Positions 1 through 7,105 of a stretch of DNA of 9,739 bases are shown here, piece by piece. This DNA comes from Thioalkalivibrio sp. (lineage in GTDB: Bacteria > Pseudomonadota > Gammaproteobacteria > Ectothiorhodospirales > Ectothiorhodospiraceae), in assembly GCA_003550945.1 (NCBI GenBank), contig PULL01000042.1:1-9739 (forward strand). Direction: 5' to 3'. The translations under genes and the position numbers were made by a program. The notes under the pieces are model-generated. The model did no database searches. It was not told the origin of the DNA and was given only the letters and a program-made list of their open reading frames with translations. Each line of letters begins with the position of its first letter. The stretch's first letter is position 1.

Positions 1-19
1 CAGAAACGGGTCGGCGCCT

Positions 20-1108
20 TCAGGCGCGACTGTCGCCCCGTGGGAAGACCACCAGATGGGAAAAGTTAAGCCGCAGTCTCACGTGATCCGAAATCACGAA
101 ATTGTCGTGGCTCGGTGCGACGCAGAGGATCTCGGTTCCGTCGGCCAGCTTCAGCGTGTAGAGGAAGTCGGCACCGCGGAAGGCTTTCGCGAGCACCTCG
201 GCCTGGATCTCGCCCTGCTCGATGTCCAGTGCGACGTCGTCCGGCCGCACCAGCACGTCCACCGCGGTACCCGGACCGAAGCGGCCGGACAGGGTGCCGT
301 GGATTTTTCCCAGCGCGGTTTCCACGCAGTCGTTTTCGCAGACCTTGCCGGGGATGATGGTGCCCTCGCCGACGAAATCGGCGACAAAGCGATCGGCGGG
401 CCGGTGATACAGGTGATAGGCGGTGTCCCACTGGCACAGGCGTCCGTTGTTCAGCACCGCAATGCAGTCGGCGAACGCGAACGCTTCGTGCTGGTCGTGC
501 GTGACCAGCATGCCGGTGGTGCCTTCGGCGCGCAGGATGGACCGGACTTCCCGGGCAAGATCGGTACGCAGTTCCACGTCCATGCTCGAAAAGGGCTCGT
601 CGAGCAGCAGCAGCTGTGGCTTCGGCGCCAGCGCGCGCGCCAGCGCGATCCGCTGCTGCTGGCCGCCGGACAGCGCGTGCGGGTAGGCGCGCTCGTATCC
701 CGCCAGGCCGATCAGCCGAAGCAGTTCCCGGATCCGTCGTTCGCGGTCCGCGCGGCTCCAGCGGCGGATGCCGAAGGCGATGTTGCCCGCGACGTCGAGG
801 TGCGGGAACAGCGCGAAGTCCTGGAACACCATGCCCACGCTGCGTTTCTCCGGCGCCAACGTGAAGCCGGGTCGGCTCACACTCTCGCCGTTGAGCCGGA
901 TCTCACCGCGCATCACGCCCTCGAACCCCGCGATCGCCCGCAGCAGTGTCGTCTTGCCGCAGCCGGACGGGCCCAGCAGGCAGCCGATCTGCCCACGCGG
1001 AAGCTCCAGCGAGATCGCGTGCACGACGCGCTGCGCGGAGTACCCGACGTCGACGTCGTCCAGCACCACCTCCGCGGCGGCAGCGGAGTTTCTGCCTGTG
1101 GTCGTCAT
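20..1108 (-). CDS. fbpC: Ferric iron ABC transporter ATP-binding protein (FbpC-like)
   Basis: This 362-aa protein is the cytoplasmic ATPase that powers iron(III) import through the adjacent permease. Visible ABC motifs are Walker A GPSGCGKT (residues 46-53), Q-loop glutamine Q96 in VFQDFALFPH, signature LSGGQ (146-150), Walker B LLLLDE (166-171) and switch histidine H204 in VTHDQHEA. The roughly 110 residues after about position 250 match the TOBE-type regulatory tail of the FbpC/PotA/CysA group, and the length is normal for that group. Its ATG overlaps the fbpB stop codon by four bases (ATGA), so translation is probably coupled; this also fixes the start. It is the last gene of the fbpA-fbpB-fbpC cluster. 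The ATPase family alone cannot separate iron from spermidine or sulfate substrates; the iron assignment comes from the neighbours. Confidence 0.93.
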   Translation of the reverse strand: MTTTGRNSAAAAEVVLDDVDVGYSAQRVVHAISLELPRGQIGCLLGPSGCGKTTLLRAIAGFEGVMRGEIRLNGESVSRPGFTLAPEKRSVGMVFQDFALFPHLDVAGNIAFGIRRWSRADRERRIRELLRLIGLAGYERAYPHALSGGQQQRIALARALAPKPQLLLLDEPFSSMDVELRTDLAREVRSILRAEGTTGMLVTHDQHEAFAFADCIAVLNNGRLCQWDTAYHLYHRPADRFVADFVGEGTIIPGKVCENDCVETALGKIHGTLSGRFGPGTAVDVLVRPDDVALDIEQGEIQAEVLAKAFRGADFLYTLKLADGTEILCVAPSHDNFVISDHVRLRLNFSHLVVFPRGDSRA

Positions 1109-2874
1109 GTGCCCTGTGTGCCGGCCGGTATCGCAAGCGGCTCCGGCCGGGCGGGGCTGTCGCTCCGCTGGCGCATTCGCCGTCGCTGTCCAGGCCGGGA
1201 TCGCTCAATGGTCAGGCTGAGCAGGATAACCGGAAGCAGCCCGACCAGCACGATCGCGAGCGCCGCACTGGAGGATTCTGCGAGGCGTTCGTCTCCCGCG
1301 AGCTCGAAGGCGCGCACCGCGAGGGTGTTGAAGTCGAAGGGGCGCAGGATCAACGTCGCGGGCAGTTCCTTGAGCACATCGACGAAAACCAGCAGCAACG
1401 CGGTGAGCAGCGTGCCGCGCATGATCGGCAGGTGCACCCGGGTCAGCGTGCCCAGCGGGCGCAGGCCCAGCGATCGGGCGGCGTCGTCCATGCTGGGCTT
1501 GATCTTGCCGAGCCCGGCCTCCACCGTCTGCAGCGAGACGGCCAGGAACCGCACCACGTAGGCGAACAGCAGCGCGACCAGGGTGCCGGACAGCAGCAAA
1601 CCGGTCGAGATCCCGAAGCGGTCGCGCATGAACGCGTCCAGGGTGTTGTCGAACCAGGCGAACGGCATCATTACCCCGATCGCGATCACCGTTCCCGGGA
1701 CCGCGTAACCGAGGCCGGCGACCCGGACCGCGATGCCGGTGATGACTCCCCCGCGCATCCGCCGGGCGTAGGCGAGGATCAGGGCCAGAGCGACGGCGAT
1801 CACCGCCGCAATCGCGGCCAGGTAAAAGGTGTTGAAAACGAGTTGCGCGAAGGCCGGGTTCATCCAGTGGTTCGTCGTCCGCGCGGCCCAGATCGACAGC
1901 TGGGTGGCCGGAATCAGGAAGCCGAACAGGATCGGCAGCAGGCAGGCGGTCACGGCCGCCCCGGCCTTCCAGCCGCGCAGCTTGTAGCGGGGCAGTTCCG
2001 AGTACTTCGAGCTGGTGTGGTGGAAGCGGGCGCGCATGCGCGACCAGCGTTCGAGCAGGATCAGCACGAACACGAAGCTGAGCAGCACGGCCGCGAGCTG
2101 GGCGGCGGCTCCGGGATCCGCAAGCCCGTACCAGGTACGGAAGATTCCAGTGGTGAAGGTCGGAATACCGAAGTAGGCGACCGTTCCGTAGTCGGCGAGC
2201 ACTTCCATCAGCGCCAGCGTCAGGCCGGCGATTACCGCCGGGCGTGCGAGCGGCAGCGCGACCCGGAAGAAGCCTGCATACGGTCCGCTGCCCAGGGTTC
2301 GCGACACCTCGAGCACGCAGACGGATTGTTCCAGGAACGCCGCGCGGGTGAGCAGATAGACGTAGGGATAGAGCACCAGGGTCAGCATCAGCATGGCCCC
2401 AGTCAGCGACCGGATCTCCGGGAACCAGTATTCTCCGAAACCGAGCCCGGTGACATCGCGGATCATCGTCTGCACGGGCCCGGCAAAATCCAGCATGCCG
2501 GTGTAGGTGTAGGCGATGATATAGGCCGGCATCGCCAGCGGCAGCATCAGGGCCCACTGGAAGATCCGCCGACCGGGGAACTCGCAGACGCTGACCAGCC
2601 AGGCCACCGGTATCCCGATCACCAGCACCCCGATGCCCACGCCGAACAGCAGCAGAAGCGAGTTCGTCACGTATTCGCCGAGCACCGTCGCGCGCAGGTG
2701 CATCCAGACCTCGCCCGCAGGGAGAAAGACGTGCGCGAAGATCACGAGAACCGGCAGCGCGAGGACCAGCGCCACGGTGACGGCGACGACCTGCCAGAGA
2801 TCGGGTCGCGCGAAGCGGCGGAATGGCCGGGAAACGGCGTCGGGCGGACGTTGGGCAGCGGGTTCGGAGATCAT
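1105..2874 (-). CDS. fbpB: Ferric iron ABC transporter permease, fused two-domain (FbpB-like)
   Basis: This 589-aa inner-membrane permease forms the iron(III) channel. It consists of two homologous binding-protein-dependent transport domains in one chain, as in FbpB/SfuB. Hydrophobic segments recur through residues 30-50, 70-95, 105-125, 155-180, 210-275 (first half) and 305-330, 345-370, 380-405, 420-450, 485-510, 535-555 (second half), consistent with about twelve membrane spans. Each half has an EAA-type loop that contacts the ATPase: around residues 189-210 (LEVSRTLGSGPYAGFFRVALP) and 464-485 (DDAARSLG...RVHLP). The segment DVLKELPATLILRPF (499-513) is characteristic of iron permeases. 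The start lacks a well-spaced Shine-Dalgarno (only CGGAA directly before ATG), so initiation may rely on readthrough or an upstream leader. The gene lies downstream of a strong terminator and overlaps fbpC by four bases. Confidence 0.93.
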   Translation of the reverse strand: MISEPAAQRPPDAVSRPFRRFARPDLWQVVAVTVALVLALPVLVIFAHVFLPAGEVWMHLRATVLGEYVTNSLLLLFGVGIGVLVIGIPVAWLVSVCEFPGRRIFQWALMLPLAMPAYIIAYTYTGMLDFAGPVQTMIRDVTGLGFGEYWFPEIRSLTGAMLMLTLVLYPYVYLLTRAAFLEQSVCVLEVSRTLGSGPYAGFFRVALPLARPAVIAGLTLALMEVLADYGTVAYFGIPTFTTGIFRTWYGLADPGAAAQLAAVLLSFVFVLILLERWSRMRARFHHTSSKYSELPRYKLRGWKAGAAVTACLLPILFGFLIPATQLSIWAARTTNHWMNPAFAQLVFNTFYLAAIAAVIAVALALILAYARRMRGGVITGIAVRVAGLGYAVPGTVIAIGVMMPFAWFDNTLDAFMRDRFGISTGLLLSGTLVALLFAYVVRFLAVSLQTVEAGLGKIKPSMDDAARSLGLRPLGTLTRVHLPIMRGTLLTALLLVFVDVLKELPATLILRPFDFNTLAVRAFELAGDERLAESSSAALAIVLVGLLPVILLSLTIERSRPGQRRRMRQRSDSPARPEPLAIPAGTQGT

Positions 2875-2897
2875 TTCCGCGAATAATAACCGTTCAT
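2871..2897 (-). other. Possible 8-codon leader ORF overlapping the fbpB start
   Basis: On the minus strand an ATG at 2897-2895 opens an 8-residue frame (MNGYYSRK). Its TGA overlaps the fbpB ATG as ATGA. fbpB itself has no good ribosome-binding site, so ribosomes ending here could restart at fbpB. The leader also lacks a clear Shine-Dalgarno, and an ORF this short can occur by chance, so translation is speculative. Confidence 0.2.
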
Positions 2898-2900
2898 GAT

Positions 2901-2915
2901 TGGGTGGGACACCCG
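2901..2915 (-). other. Small GC hairpin between the terminator and fbpB
   Basis: The minus-strand RNA reads GGGUG-UCC-CACCC (2914-2902), a perfect 5-bp stem with a 3-base loop and a possible extra G-U closing pair. It lies directly after the T-tract of the fbpA terminator and about 28 bases before the fbpB ATG. It might influence readthrough mRNA stability or fbpB initiation. It is short enough to be chance. Confidence 0.3.
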
Positions 2916-2954
2916 AAAAACAACCGGGCGGACCGAAATGTTCGGTCCGCCCGG
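2916..2954 (-). terminator. Intrinsic terminator/attenuator between fbpA and fbpB
   Basis: A perfect 14-bp stem, CCGGGCGGACCGAA (2924-2937) paired with TTCGGTCCGCCCGG (2941-2954), has a 3-base loop. On the minus strand it is followed at once by TTGTTTTT (2923-2916), the form of a Rho-independent terminator. On the plus strand no T-tract follows it, so it acts only for fbpA-direction transcription. It lies 27 bases past the fbpA stop and 41 bases before fbpB. Because fbpBC have no obvious promoter of their own, partial termination is likely, giving more binding protein than transporter core. Confidence 0.9.
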
Positions 2955-2981
2955 AGGTATGGGTGCCGGTCCTGCCTCAGG

Positions 2982-4013
2982 TCAACGCCAGCGGGCCCGG
3001 TCCATGATGCGGACGGCTTCGGCGTTGTGCTGACCCAGCAGGGAGAGGTTCAGGCTGTCGGCCTTGAAGTCGCCGAAGCTCTGAAGGATCTCGCTGGCCG
3101 GTACGTCCGGGCGCACGGGATACTCCTGGTTGGCCTCGGCGTACCAGCGCTGGGCCTCTTCTGTGGTCAGGTATTCGATCAGCCGGATCGCGTTCTCCGG
3201 GTTCGGCGCGTGCACAAGGGCGCCGGCGCCGCTGATGTTCACGTGGGTGCCGCGATCCTCCTGGTTCGGGAAGAACACCCCTAGTTGCTCCGCGGCCGCA
3301 CGCTGGTCTGCGTCATCGCCGGCGAGCATGGCACCGATGTAATAGGTGTTGGCGATCGCGACGTCGCAGACTCCGGCCGCAGCGGCCCGGATCTGGTCGC
3401 GGTCACCCCCCTGTGGAGGACGGGCGAAGTTGGCGACCAATCCGTTGGCCCACGCCTGTGCGGCCTCCGGGCCGACGCTGGCGATCATCGCCGAGACCAT
3501 GGACTGGTTGTAGACGTTCGACGAGGAGCGGACGCAGATGCGGCCGCGCCACTTCGGATCCGTCAGCGCTTCGTAGGTCGACAGTTCGGACGGATCCACC
3601 TTCGCCTTGTTGTACAGGATGGGGCGGGCGCGCATCGACAGGCCGTACCACTGACCATCGACGTCGCGGAGGTGTTCCGGGACGCGTTCGTTCAGCACTT
3701 CGGACTCGATGGTCGACAGCACGCCGGCCTGCTGGGCCTGATGCAGGTTGCCGGCATCCACCGTGATCAGTACGTCGGCTGGGGAATTGCGTCCTTCGAG
3801 CCGGATGCGCTGAAGCAGCTCGTCGGCCCGAGCGGTGAGCAGATTGACACGGATGCCCGTATCCCGGGTGAAGTCGTCGAGCAGGGGCTTGATCAGGTTT
3901 TCCTGGCGGGCCGAGTAGACGTTGACCTCGCCATCGGCGCTGACCGACGCAGGCAGGCCGATTGCGGCGCCAAGAGCCGCGACTCCGAGGAATCTGAGCG
4001 TGTTGCGGAACAT
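2982..4013 (-). CDS. fbpA: Periplasmic iron(III)-binding protein of ABC importer (FbpA-like)
   Basis: This 343-aa protein captures ferric iron in the periplasm and delivers it to FbpBC. A signal peptide (MFRNTLRFLG, a hydrophobic core, then ASVSA) predicts cleavage after A26, and mature DGEVNVYSARQ is typical of the family. The paired iron-ligand tyrosines are Y224-Y225 (NTYYIGAM), close to 198-199 of the mature chain, matching Y195/Y196 of neisserial FbpA; Y168 (VYNQS) is a likely third tyrosine. The position of the family's N-terminal ligand histidine is Q37 and the glutamate ligand position is not acidic, so this is the tyrosine-dominated subtype. I chose the ATG at 4013 because it begins the signal peptide and has a GGAG site 8 bases upstream. 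The frame stays open to 4217, but the added residues do not resemble a signal peptide and overlap glnE. Confidence 0.92.
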   Translation of the reverse strand: MFRNTLRFLGVAALGAAIGLPASVSADGEVNVYSARQENLIKPLLDDFTRDTGIRVNLLTARADELLQRIRLEGRNSPADVLITVDAGNLHQAQQAGVLSTIESEVLNERVPEHLRDVDGQWYGLSMRARPILYNKAKVDPSELSTYEALTDPKWRGRICVRSSSNVYNQSMVSAMIASVGPEAAQAWANGLVANFARPPQGGDRDQIRAAAAGVCDVAIANTYYIGAMLAGDDADQRAAAEQLGVFFPNQEDRGTHVNISGAGALVHAPNPENAIRLIEYLTTEEAQRWYAEANQEYPVRPDVPASEILQSFGDFKADSLNLSLLGQHNAEAVRIMDRARWR

Positions 4014-4021
4014 GGGTCTCA

Positions 4022-4025
4022 CTCC
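4022..4025 (-). promoter_or_regulatory. Ribosome-binding site of fbpA
   Basis: GGAG on the minus strand lies 8 bases before the ATG at 4013. It supports that start over the upstream in-frame ATGs. Confidence 0.75.
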
Positions 4026-4038
4026 GTAGTTAATGTTG

Positions 4039-4055
4039 GTTCGCGAAGTGCGAAC
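4039..4055 (-). other. Hairpin in the fbpA 5' leader
   Basis: GTTCGC (4039-4044) and GCGAAC (4050-4055) form a 6-bp inverted repeat around 5 bases. It begins about where transcription from the proposed fbpA promoter would start and lies about 14 bases upstream of the ribosome-binding site. It could be a 5' stem on the mRNA or a half of a larger operator. No function is established. Confidence 0.4.
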
Positions 4056-4071
4056 AATAACAATTGTCATT
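4056..4071. promoter_or_regulatory. Putative Fur-like operator palindrome
   Basis: AATAACAATTGTCATT is an AT-rich 16-base inverted repeat matching at 7 of 8 positions per arm, in a GC-rich setting. It covers the -10 element of the proposed fbpA promoter, where a repressor would block RNA polymerase. Iron-uptake genes in gammaproteobacteria are usually repressed by Fur bound to AT-rich palindromes of the GATAAT type. This site is similar in character but not a close match to that consensus, and its centre is even rather than odd. Another regulator is possible. Confidence 0.5.
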
Positions 4072-4091
4072 CGTAAAGTTGCCGGAGTCAA
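4063..4091 (-). promoter_or_regulatory. Sigma-70-like promoter for fbpA
   Basis: On the minus strand TTGACT (4091-4086, 5 of 6 to TTGACA) is separated by exactly 17 bases from GACAAT (4068-4063, 4 of 6 to TATAAT). Transcription would start near 4056, giving a leader of about 43 bases. The -10 box lies inside the palindrome at 4056-4071, consistent with iron repression. Confidence 0.6.
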
Positions 4092-4101
4092 TGCCCCCTG
4101 C

Positions 4102-4128
4102 CCGGGTGCGGCGAGACTGTTCACCCGG
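4102..4128. repeat. Inverted repeat upstream of glnE
   Basis: CCGGGTG (4102-4108) and CACCCGG (4122-4128) form a perfect 7-bp inverted repeat around 13 bases, ending 27 bases before the glnE ATG. It could be a protein-binding site or a loose stem in the glnE leader. No T-tract follows, so it is not an intrinsic terminator. Confidence 0.4.
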
Positions 4129-4155
4129 AACGAGTCAGGCTGGTAGTCTTGGCGA

Positions 4156-7092
4156 ATGAGCGCCAGGTCGCCGATCCATCTGGAATCCCTCCCGCACGCG
4201 GCGCGGGAGCGCGCCACGGGCCTGTTGAACGACTTCCTGGAGCGTGCTTCGGACCGTCGCGCGGAGATTCCAGGGGCGGAGATCGTGCTGCTGTGCAGCG
4301 ACTACGTGGCGCAGATGGCGATGCGGCACCCGGAATACGTATTGGACGCGCTCGACGCCGACGGACGGATGCCGGCGCGCACCGACGGGGAACTGGGCGA
4401 CTGGTTGTCCGGGCGCCTGGGCGGGATCGGCGACGAAGCCGGTCTGAAGGCCTGCCTGCGGGAACTGCGCCACCGTGAACTGATCCGGATCGCCTGGCGC
4501 GACCTGCTGGGAGAGGCCAGTCTCGACGAGGTGATGAACGACCTCACCCGGCTCGCGGACACCCTGGTGCAGGGGGCTCTCGCCTGGTTGGAGGAGCAGT
4601 TCCGCGCGCGTTATGGCACGCCGCGCGATCGCAACGGCGAGGCTCAGTCGCTGGTTGTGCTTGGCATGGGCAAGCTCGGAGGCGGGGAGCTGAACTTCTC
4701 CTCCGACATTGACCTGATCTTCGCGTACTGGCGTCCCGGCGCCACGGACGGCAGCCGCAGCATCGAGAATCAGGAATTCTTCCAGCGTCTCGGCCGGTCC
4801 CTGATAGCCGCGCTGGCCGACACGACGCCGGAGGGGTTCTGCTACCGGGTCGATATGCGCCTGCGGCCCTTCGGTGACTCCGGGCCGCTGGTGATGCATT
4901 TCGATGCGATGGAGGACTATTACCAGGCACATGGACGGGAGTGGGAGCGCTACGCGCTGATCAAGGCCAGGGTAATGGCGGGGGAGCCTGCAGCCGGCGA
5001 GCGCCTGATGGAGAAGCTGCGCCCGTTCATCTACCGCCGCTACCTCGATTACGGCGCCTTCGCGAACCTGCGCGAGCTGAAGCGGATGATCAACGAGGAG
5101 TCGCTGCGCAAAGAGCGTGTGGAGGACGTGAAGCACGGCGAGGGCGGCATCCGCGAGGTCGAGTTCGTGGGCCAGGTGTTCCAGTTGATCCGCGGTGGAC
5201 GGGACCGTGCGCTGCAGCGCCGGGACCTGCTGGGGGTGCTGGAGGTTCTCGGCGCGCGGCAGCTCCTGCCTCCTCGCGCGGTGGAACAGCTGGTGGCGGC
5301 CTACCGTTTCCTCCGCCGGGTGGAGAACCGCCTGCAGATGCAGTATGACCAGCAGACTCACCGGCTGCCACCCCAGCCCTTCGACCGCATGCGGCTCGCG
5401 CTGTCCATGGGTTTCACGGACGAGGCGTCCTTCGAGACGGCCTTGCTGCGGGAGCAACGCCGCGTGCATGCGCATTTCGAGCAGGTTTTCTCGGCACCGC
5501 AGCGGGAGGACGGAGAGGCGCTGGAAAGCGTCCCGGGAGCCGGACGGCAGCGGATGATCGCTCGGCTCTGGTCCAGGGGACTGGAAGAACAGGATGCGCT
5601 CCCGCTGCTGACGGACATGGGCTTCAGGGATCCGGCGGCTGCCTATGATGGCATCCGCGCCCTGCGTCACAGCCCGGTTACGCGCAGCCTCTCGGAAACC
5701 GGGAGGCAGCGCCTCGATCGCCTGATGCCGCTGCTTCTGGGCGCTCTCGCCGAGCTGGACGCACCGGACCCGGCGCTGCCCCGTGCATTGCAACTGGTGA
5801 AGACCATCGCCCGGCGCTCGGTCTACCTGTCTCTGCTGGTGGAAAACCCCCTCGCGTTGTCGCAGTTGGTGAAGCTGTGCGAGGCGAGCTCCTGGATCAG
5901 CGACCAGTTGACCCGTTTCCCGCTGCTGCTGGATGAGCTGCTCGATCCTCGGGTGCTGTATGCCCCGCCCGGGCGCGAGGGCCTGAAGGAGGAACTGGAC
6001 CACGAACTGGCCCAGTTTCCACTGGAGGATCAGGAACAGGTGCTGGACCGGCTGCGCCAGTACAAGCAGGTGCAGACCCTGCGCGTGGCGGCGGCCGACA
6101 TCATGGGTCACCTGCCATTGATGCGCGTGTCGGACCACCTGACCTGGTTGGCCGAAGTGCTGCTGGAGCGGGTGCTGGAGCTTTCCTGGAACCTGATGGT
6201 GGAGCGTCACGGCGAGCCGTGGTGCGGTCCGGAGGACGCACGCCGCAGGGCGCGCTTCGCGATCATCGGCTACGGCAAGCTCGGTGGCCTGGAACTGGGC
6301 TACGGGTCGGACCTTGACGTGGTCTTCCTGCACGACAGCGAGGGCGAGCCGGCCCGTACCAGCGGTCCGCGGGTGATCGAAAATTCGGAGTTCTTCGGAC
6401 GCGTGGCCCAGCGCGTGGTCCACCTGCTCGGTGCTTTCACGCCCTCCGGGCGTCTCTACGAGGTGGATACGCGCCTGCGTCCGAGCGGTCTCTCGGGTCT
6501 GCTGGTCACCAGCCTGGACGCTTTTCTGCGCTACCAGGAGGGATCGGCGTGGACCTGGGAGCACCAGGCGCTGGTGCGGGCCCGGTTCGTCGCCGGCGAT
6601 CCCGATCTGGGTGAGCGCTTCGCCGAGGTACGCCGCCGGATTCTGGCCCGACCCCGCGACCCCGCCGCATTGAGGGCGGAGGTGGTGGAGATGCGGAGCA
6701 AGATGCTGGCGGAGCACGCCTCGCGCGATCCGGAGGTGTTTGACCTCAAACGCGACCGCGGTGGTATTACTGACATCGAGTTCATGGTTCAATATTGGGT
6801 TTTGGCCAACGCCCACGAGTATCCGGAGGTCTGCGAGTGGCCCGACAAGGTGCGCAACCTCGAGGTGCTTGGCCGGGTGGGAGTGATCAGCGAGGCGCTC
6901 GGCACCGCGTTGGCCGATGCCTACCGCGATATGCGCAACCGGATCCACCGGCTGACGCTCGCGGGCGAAGGCACCCGGGTCAGCGATCCGCCGGAGGATC
7001 TGCGGGCGCTGCGGGTGCAGGTGGTGGCCACTTGGGACGAACTGTTCGGGGATGTCGCGACTGACGCGGCGACGGCCGCGAATGCTGACTGA
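4156..7092 (+). CDS. glnE: Glutamine synthetase adenylyltransferase / adenylyl-removing enzyme
   Basis: This 978-aa cytoplasmic enzyme adds AMP to glutamine synthetase to inactivate it and removes AMP to reactivate it, responding to PII proteins and glutamine. E. coli GlnE has about 946 residues, so this is full length. The N-terminal adenylyl-removing half carries GMGKLGGGELNFSSDID (170-186), with metal-binding D184/D186, and GGIREVEF (330-337). The C-terminal adenylylating half repeats the pattern as GYGKLGG...GSDLD, with D719/D721, and GGITDIEF (869-876). These correspond to the two active sites of E. coli GlnE, and both acidic pairs are intact. The ribosome-binding site is weak (GGCG just before ATG at 4156), but the N-terminus fits the family. 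ilvE starts 13 bases after the stop. Confidence 0.97.
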   Translation: MSARSPIHLESLPHAARERATGLLNDFLERASDRRAEIPGAEIVLLCSDYVAQMAMRHPEYVLDALDADGRMPARTDGELGDWLSGRLGGIGDEAGLKACLRELRHRELIRIAWRDLLGEASLDEVMNDLTRLADTLVQGALAWLEEQFRARYGTPRDRNGEAQSLVVLGMGKLGGGELNFSSDIDLIFAYWRPGATDGSRSIENQEFFQRLGRSLIAALADTTPEGFCYRVDMRLRPFGDSGPLVMHFDAMEDYYQAHGREWERYALIKARVMAGEPAAGERLMEKLRPFIYRRYLDYGAFANLRELKRMINEESLRKERVEDVKHGEGGIREVEFVGQVFQLIRGGRDRALQRRDLLGVLEVLGARQLLPPRAVEQLVAAYRFLRRVENRLQMQYDQQTHRLPPQPFDRMRLALSMGFTDEASFETALLREQRRVHAHFEQVFSAPQREDGEALESVPGAGRQRMIARLWSRGLEEQDALPLLTDMGFRDPAAAYDGIRALRHSPVTRSLSETGRQRLDRLMPLLLGALAELDAPDPALPRALQLVKTIARRSVYLSLLVENPLALSQLVKLCEASSWISDQLTRFPLLLDELLDPRVLYAPPGREGLKEELDHELAQFPLEDQEQVLDRLRQYKQVQTLRVAAADIMGHLPLMRVSDHLTWLAEVLLERVLELSWNLMVERHGEPWCGPEDARRRARFAIIGYGKLGGLELGYGSDLDVVFLHDSEGEPARTSGPRVIENSEFFGRVAQRVVHLLGAFTPSGRLYEVDTRLRPSGLSGLLVTSLDAFLRYQEGSAWTWEHQALVRARFVAGDPDLGERFAEVRRRILARPRDPAALRAEVVEMRSKMLAEHASRDPEVFDLKRDRGGITDIEFMVQYWVLANAHEYPEVCEWPDKVRNLEVLGRVGVISEALGTALADAYRDMRNRIHRLTLAGEGTRVSDPPEDLRALRVQVVATWDELFGDVATDAATAANAD

Positions 7093-7096
7093 GGAG
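7091..7096 (+). promoter_or_regulatory. Ribosome-binding site of ilvE
   Basis: GAGGAG overlaps the last two bases of the glnE stop codon and lies 9 bases before the ATG at 7106. It supports that start over the in-frame ATG at 7052 inside glnE, and suggests coupled translation with glnE. Confidence 0.75.
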
Positions 7097-7105
7097 AGAC
7101 CGAAG

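Noticed and set aside
14..27. A 5-bp inverted repeat around the fbpC stop codon (GCGCC/GGCGC), considered as a terminator.
   Set aside because: The stem is short, it is not followed by a proper T-tract on the minus strand, and the window ends at base 1.
946..2886. A 646-codon open frame on the plus strand opposite fbpB, and a 501-codon one at 56-1561 opposite fbpC and part of fbpB.
   Set aside because: Both lie antisense to genes with clear family motifs, and their translations are low-complexity, charged sequences without domains. They are codon-bias shadows.
4014..4217. N-terminal extension of fbpA by 68 codons to an ATG at 4217.
   Set aside because: It would place residues before a clear signal peptide, ignore the GGAG site at 4022-4025, cover the promoter and overlap the glnE start.
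7052..7105. Upstream in-frame ATG for ilvE inside glnE.
   Set aside because: The extra 18 residues are not IlvE-like, and the GAGGAG site clearly serves the ATG at 7106.
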